In this document: one piece after another, positions 5,807 to 6,318 of the stretch | How the letters are laid out: each line of letters begins with the position of its first letter | Position numbering within the stretch: the first letter of the stretch is position 1 | Assembly (NCBI GenBank): GCA_021784635.1 | Contig: JAJYHS010000236.1 | Coordinates: forward strand, 1 to 6,318 | DNA: 6,318 bases | From: a bacterium | Lineage (GTDB): Bacteria > Bdellovibrionota > Bdellovibrionia > Bdellovibrionales > UBA1609 | Direction: 5' to 3' | Program-made: the position numbers and the translations under genes | Notes under the pieces: generated by a model | Database searches by the model: none | Seen by the model: only the letters and a program-made list of their open reading frames with translations | What the model was told of the DNA's origin: nothing

Positions 5807-6318
5807 GCCTTGTTACCCAGATCGGATGTATCAGCGCCGTTTTTATAACCGCGCGTAAAGATCACAATGCCAAATAAAAGTACGAAGAGCGCGTGAAGCA
5901 GCCACGGAAACTTTTGATAGCCCGTCGCCGAAGGGTGTTTTAGATACGGAATTCGATAAACTCCATACCATTCTTTGTAAATCGGCGATGCCTTTTGTGT
6001 TCCGGTTGCCGTACCTAAAACTTTGCCGTTCGGGAGCATGACTCCCGAAATACCGGTGTTGGTTGAGCGAACCATCGGGCGTCCATATTCAACGGCCCGA
6101 GCTAGTGTCATATAGAAATTTTGATACGGTTCTTGCCAGTCGCCGTACCACGAGTCGTTATTAATATTGACGAAAATTTGCGCTCCTTTATCCGCAATAC
6201 CTCGAGCAAAACTTGAAAATATTCCTTCGTAGCAGATTTCCGGGCCCACTTTCAAGACCGTAAATGGAGGAATATGATCATTTTGCGGAAGTGGCAATTT
6301 TTTAACAACCGGACCCGG
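5803..6318 (-). CDS. lnt: Apolipoprotein N-acyltransferase, C-terminal part (5' end beyond right edge)
   Basis: Lnt is an inner-membrane enzyme that transfers an acyl chain from a phospholipid to the amino group of the N-terminal cysteine of lipoproteins, the last maturation step. The 171 visible residues are the end of the periplasmic carbon-nitrogen hydrolase domain plus the last membrane helix. GPEICYEG carries the catalytic cysteine (fragment residue 29, E. coli Cys387) and a following Glu (31, E. coli Glu389). NINNDSWYGDWQEPYQ, ARAVEYGRP and RSTNTGISGVMLPNGKV match the family in order. The Glu and Lys of the triad (E. coli Glu267 and Lys335) lie upstream, outside the window. A hydrophobic helix at about 138-155 is followed by a short tail with RGYK, as expected for a cytoplasmic C-terminus. 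The frame is open to the edge; the TTG at 6297 is internal, not the start. Its TGA overlaps the mutS2 ATG by 4 bases. Presence of Lnt supports a diderm host. Confidence 0.93.
   Translation of the reverse strand, partial: PGPVVKKLPLPQNDHIPPFTVLKVGPEICYEGIFSSFARGIADKGAQIFVNINNDSWYGDWQEPYQNFYMTLARAVEYGRPMVRSTNTGISGVMLPNGKVLGTATGTQKASPIYKEWYGVYRIPYLKHPSATGYQKFPWLLHALFVLLFGIVIFTRGYKNGADTSDLGNKA

Noticed and set aside
5803..6297. TTG at 6297 as the start of a short 164-residue protein
   Set aside because: The frame stays open to the window edge and the product begins in the middle of the Lnt hydrolase domain, so this is the 3' part of a longer lnt gene.

Overview
This is a compact stretch of bacterial chromosome holding six protein genes, two of them cut by the window edges, with almost no non-coding DNA. 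Lnt, the apolipoprotein N-acyltransferase of Gram-negative-type envelopes, together with a secreted protein carrying a Sec-type signal peptide, points to a diderm bacterium. Moderate GC content and tight gene packing would suit a Bdellovibrionota or 'deltaproteobacterial' type, but that placement is a guess; nothing in the window fixes the taxon. I see no mobile element, CRISPR array, tRNA or rRNA.

Layout. From 266 down to the left edge, on the minus strand, lies the start of an unrecognised secreted protein. A 124-base divergent spacer (267-390) follows; it holds the only notable non-coding structure, a nested inverted repeat and a perfect 12-bp palindrome next to the hemerythrin start codon. 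Then, on the plus strand, come a hemerythrin/HHE-domain protein (391-882), proB (glutamate 5-kinase with PUA domain, 915-2090) and proA (glutamate-5-semialdehyde dehydrogenase, 2083-3411). These three probably form one transcription unit: the gaps are 32 bases and then an 8-base overlap. On the minus strand, facing them, are mutS2 (3404-5806) and the C-terminal part of lnt (5803 to the right edge). lnt is upstream of mutS2 and they overlap by the 4 bases ATGA, so they are probably co-transcribed and translationally coupled. The two units converge, and proA and mutS2 overlap by 8 bases at their stop codons, leaving no room for an ordinary terminator between them.

How the genes work together. 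ProB and ProA are consecutive steps of proline synthesis: glutamate to gamma-glutamyl phosphate to glutamate-5-semialdehyde, which cyclises and is then reduced by ProC (not in the window). The hemerythrin protein probably binds a di-iron centre and may sense or handle oxygen, NO or iron; its link to proline is positional only. MutS2 (recombination control or ribosome rescue) and Lnt (last step of lipoprotein maturation) have no known functional link.

This is mostly an ordinary housekeeping region. The points most worth a second look are the ProB/ProA pair, whose motifs recall the eukaryotic bifunctional P5CS enzyme, unusual residues in the ProB and MutS2 nucleotide-site motifs, and the palindromic spacer in front of the hemerythrin gene. 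I do not see evidence of an undescribed multi-gene system.
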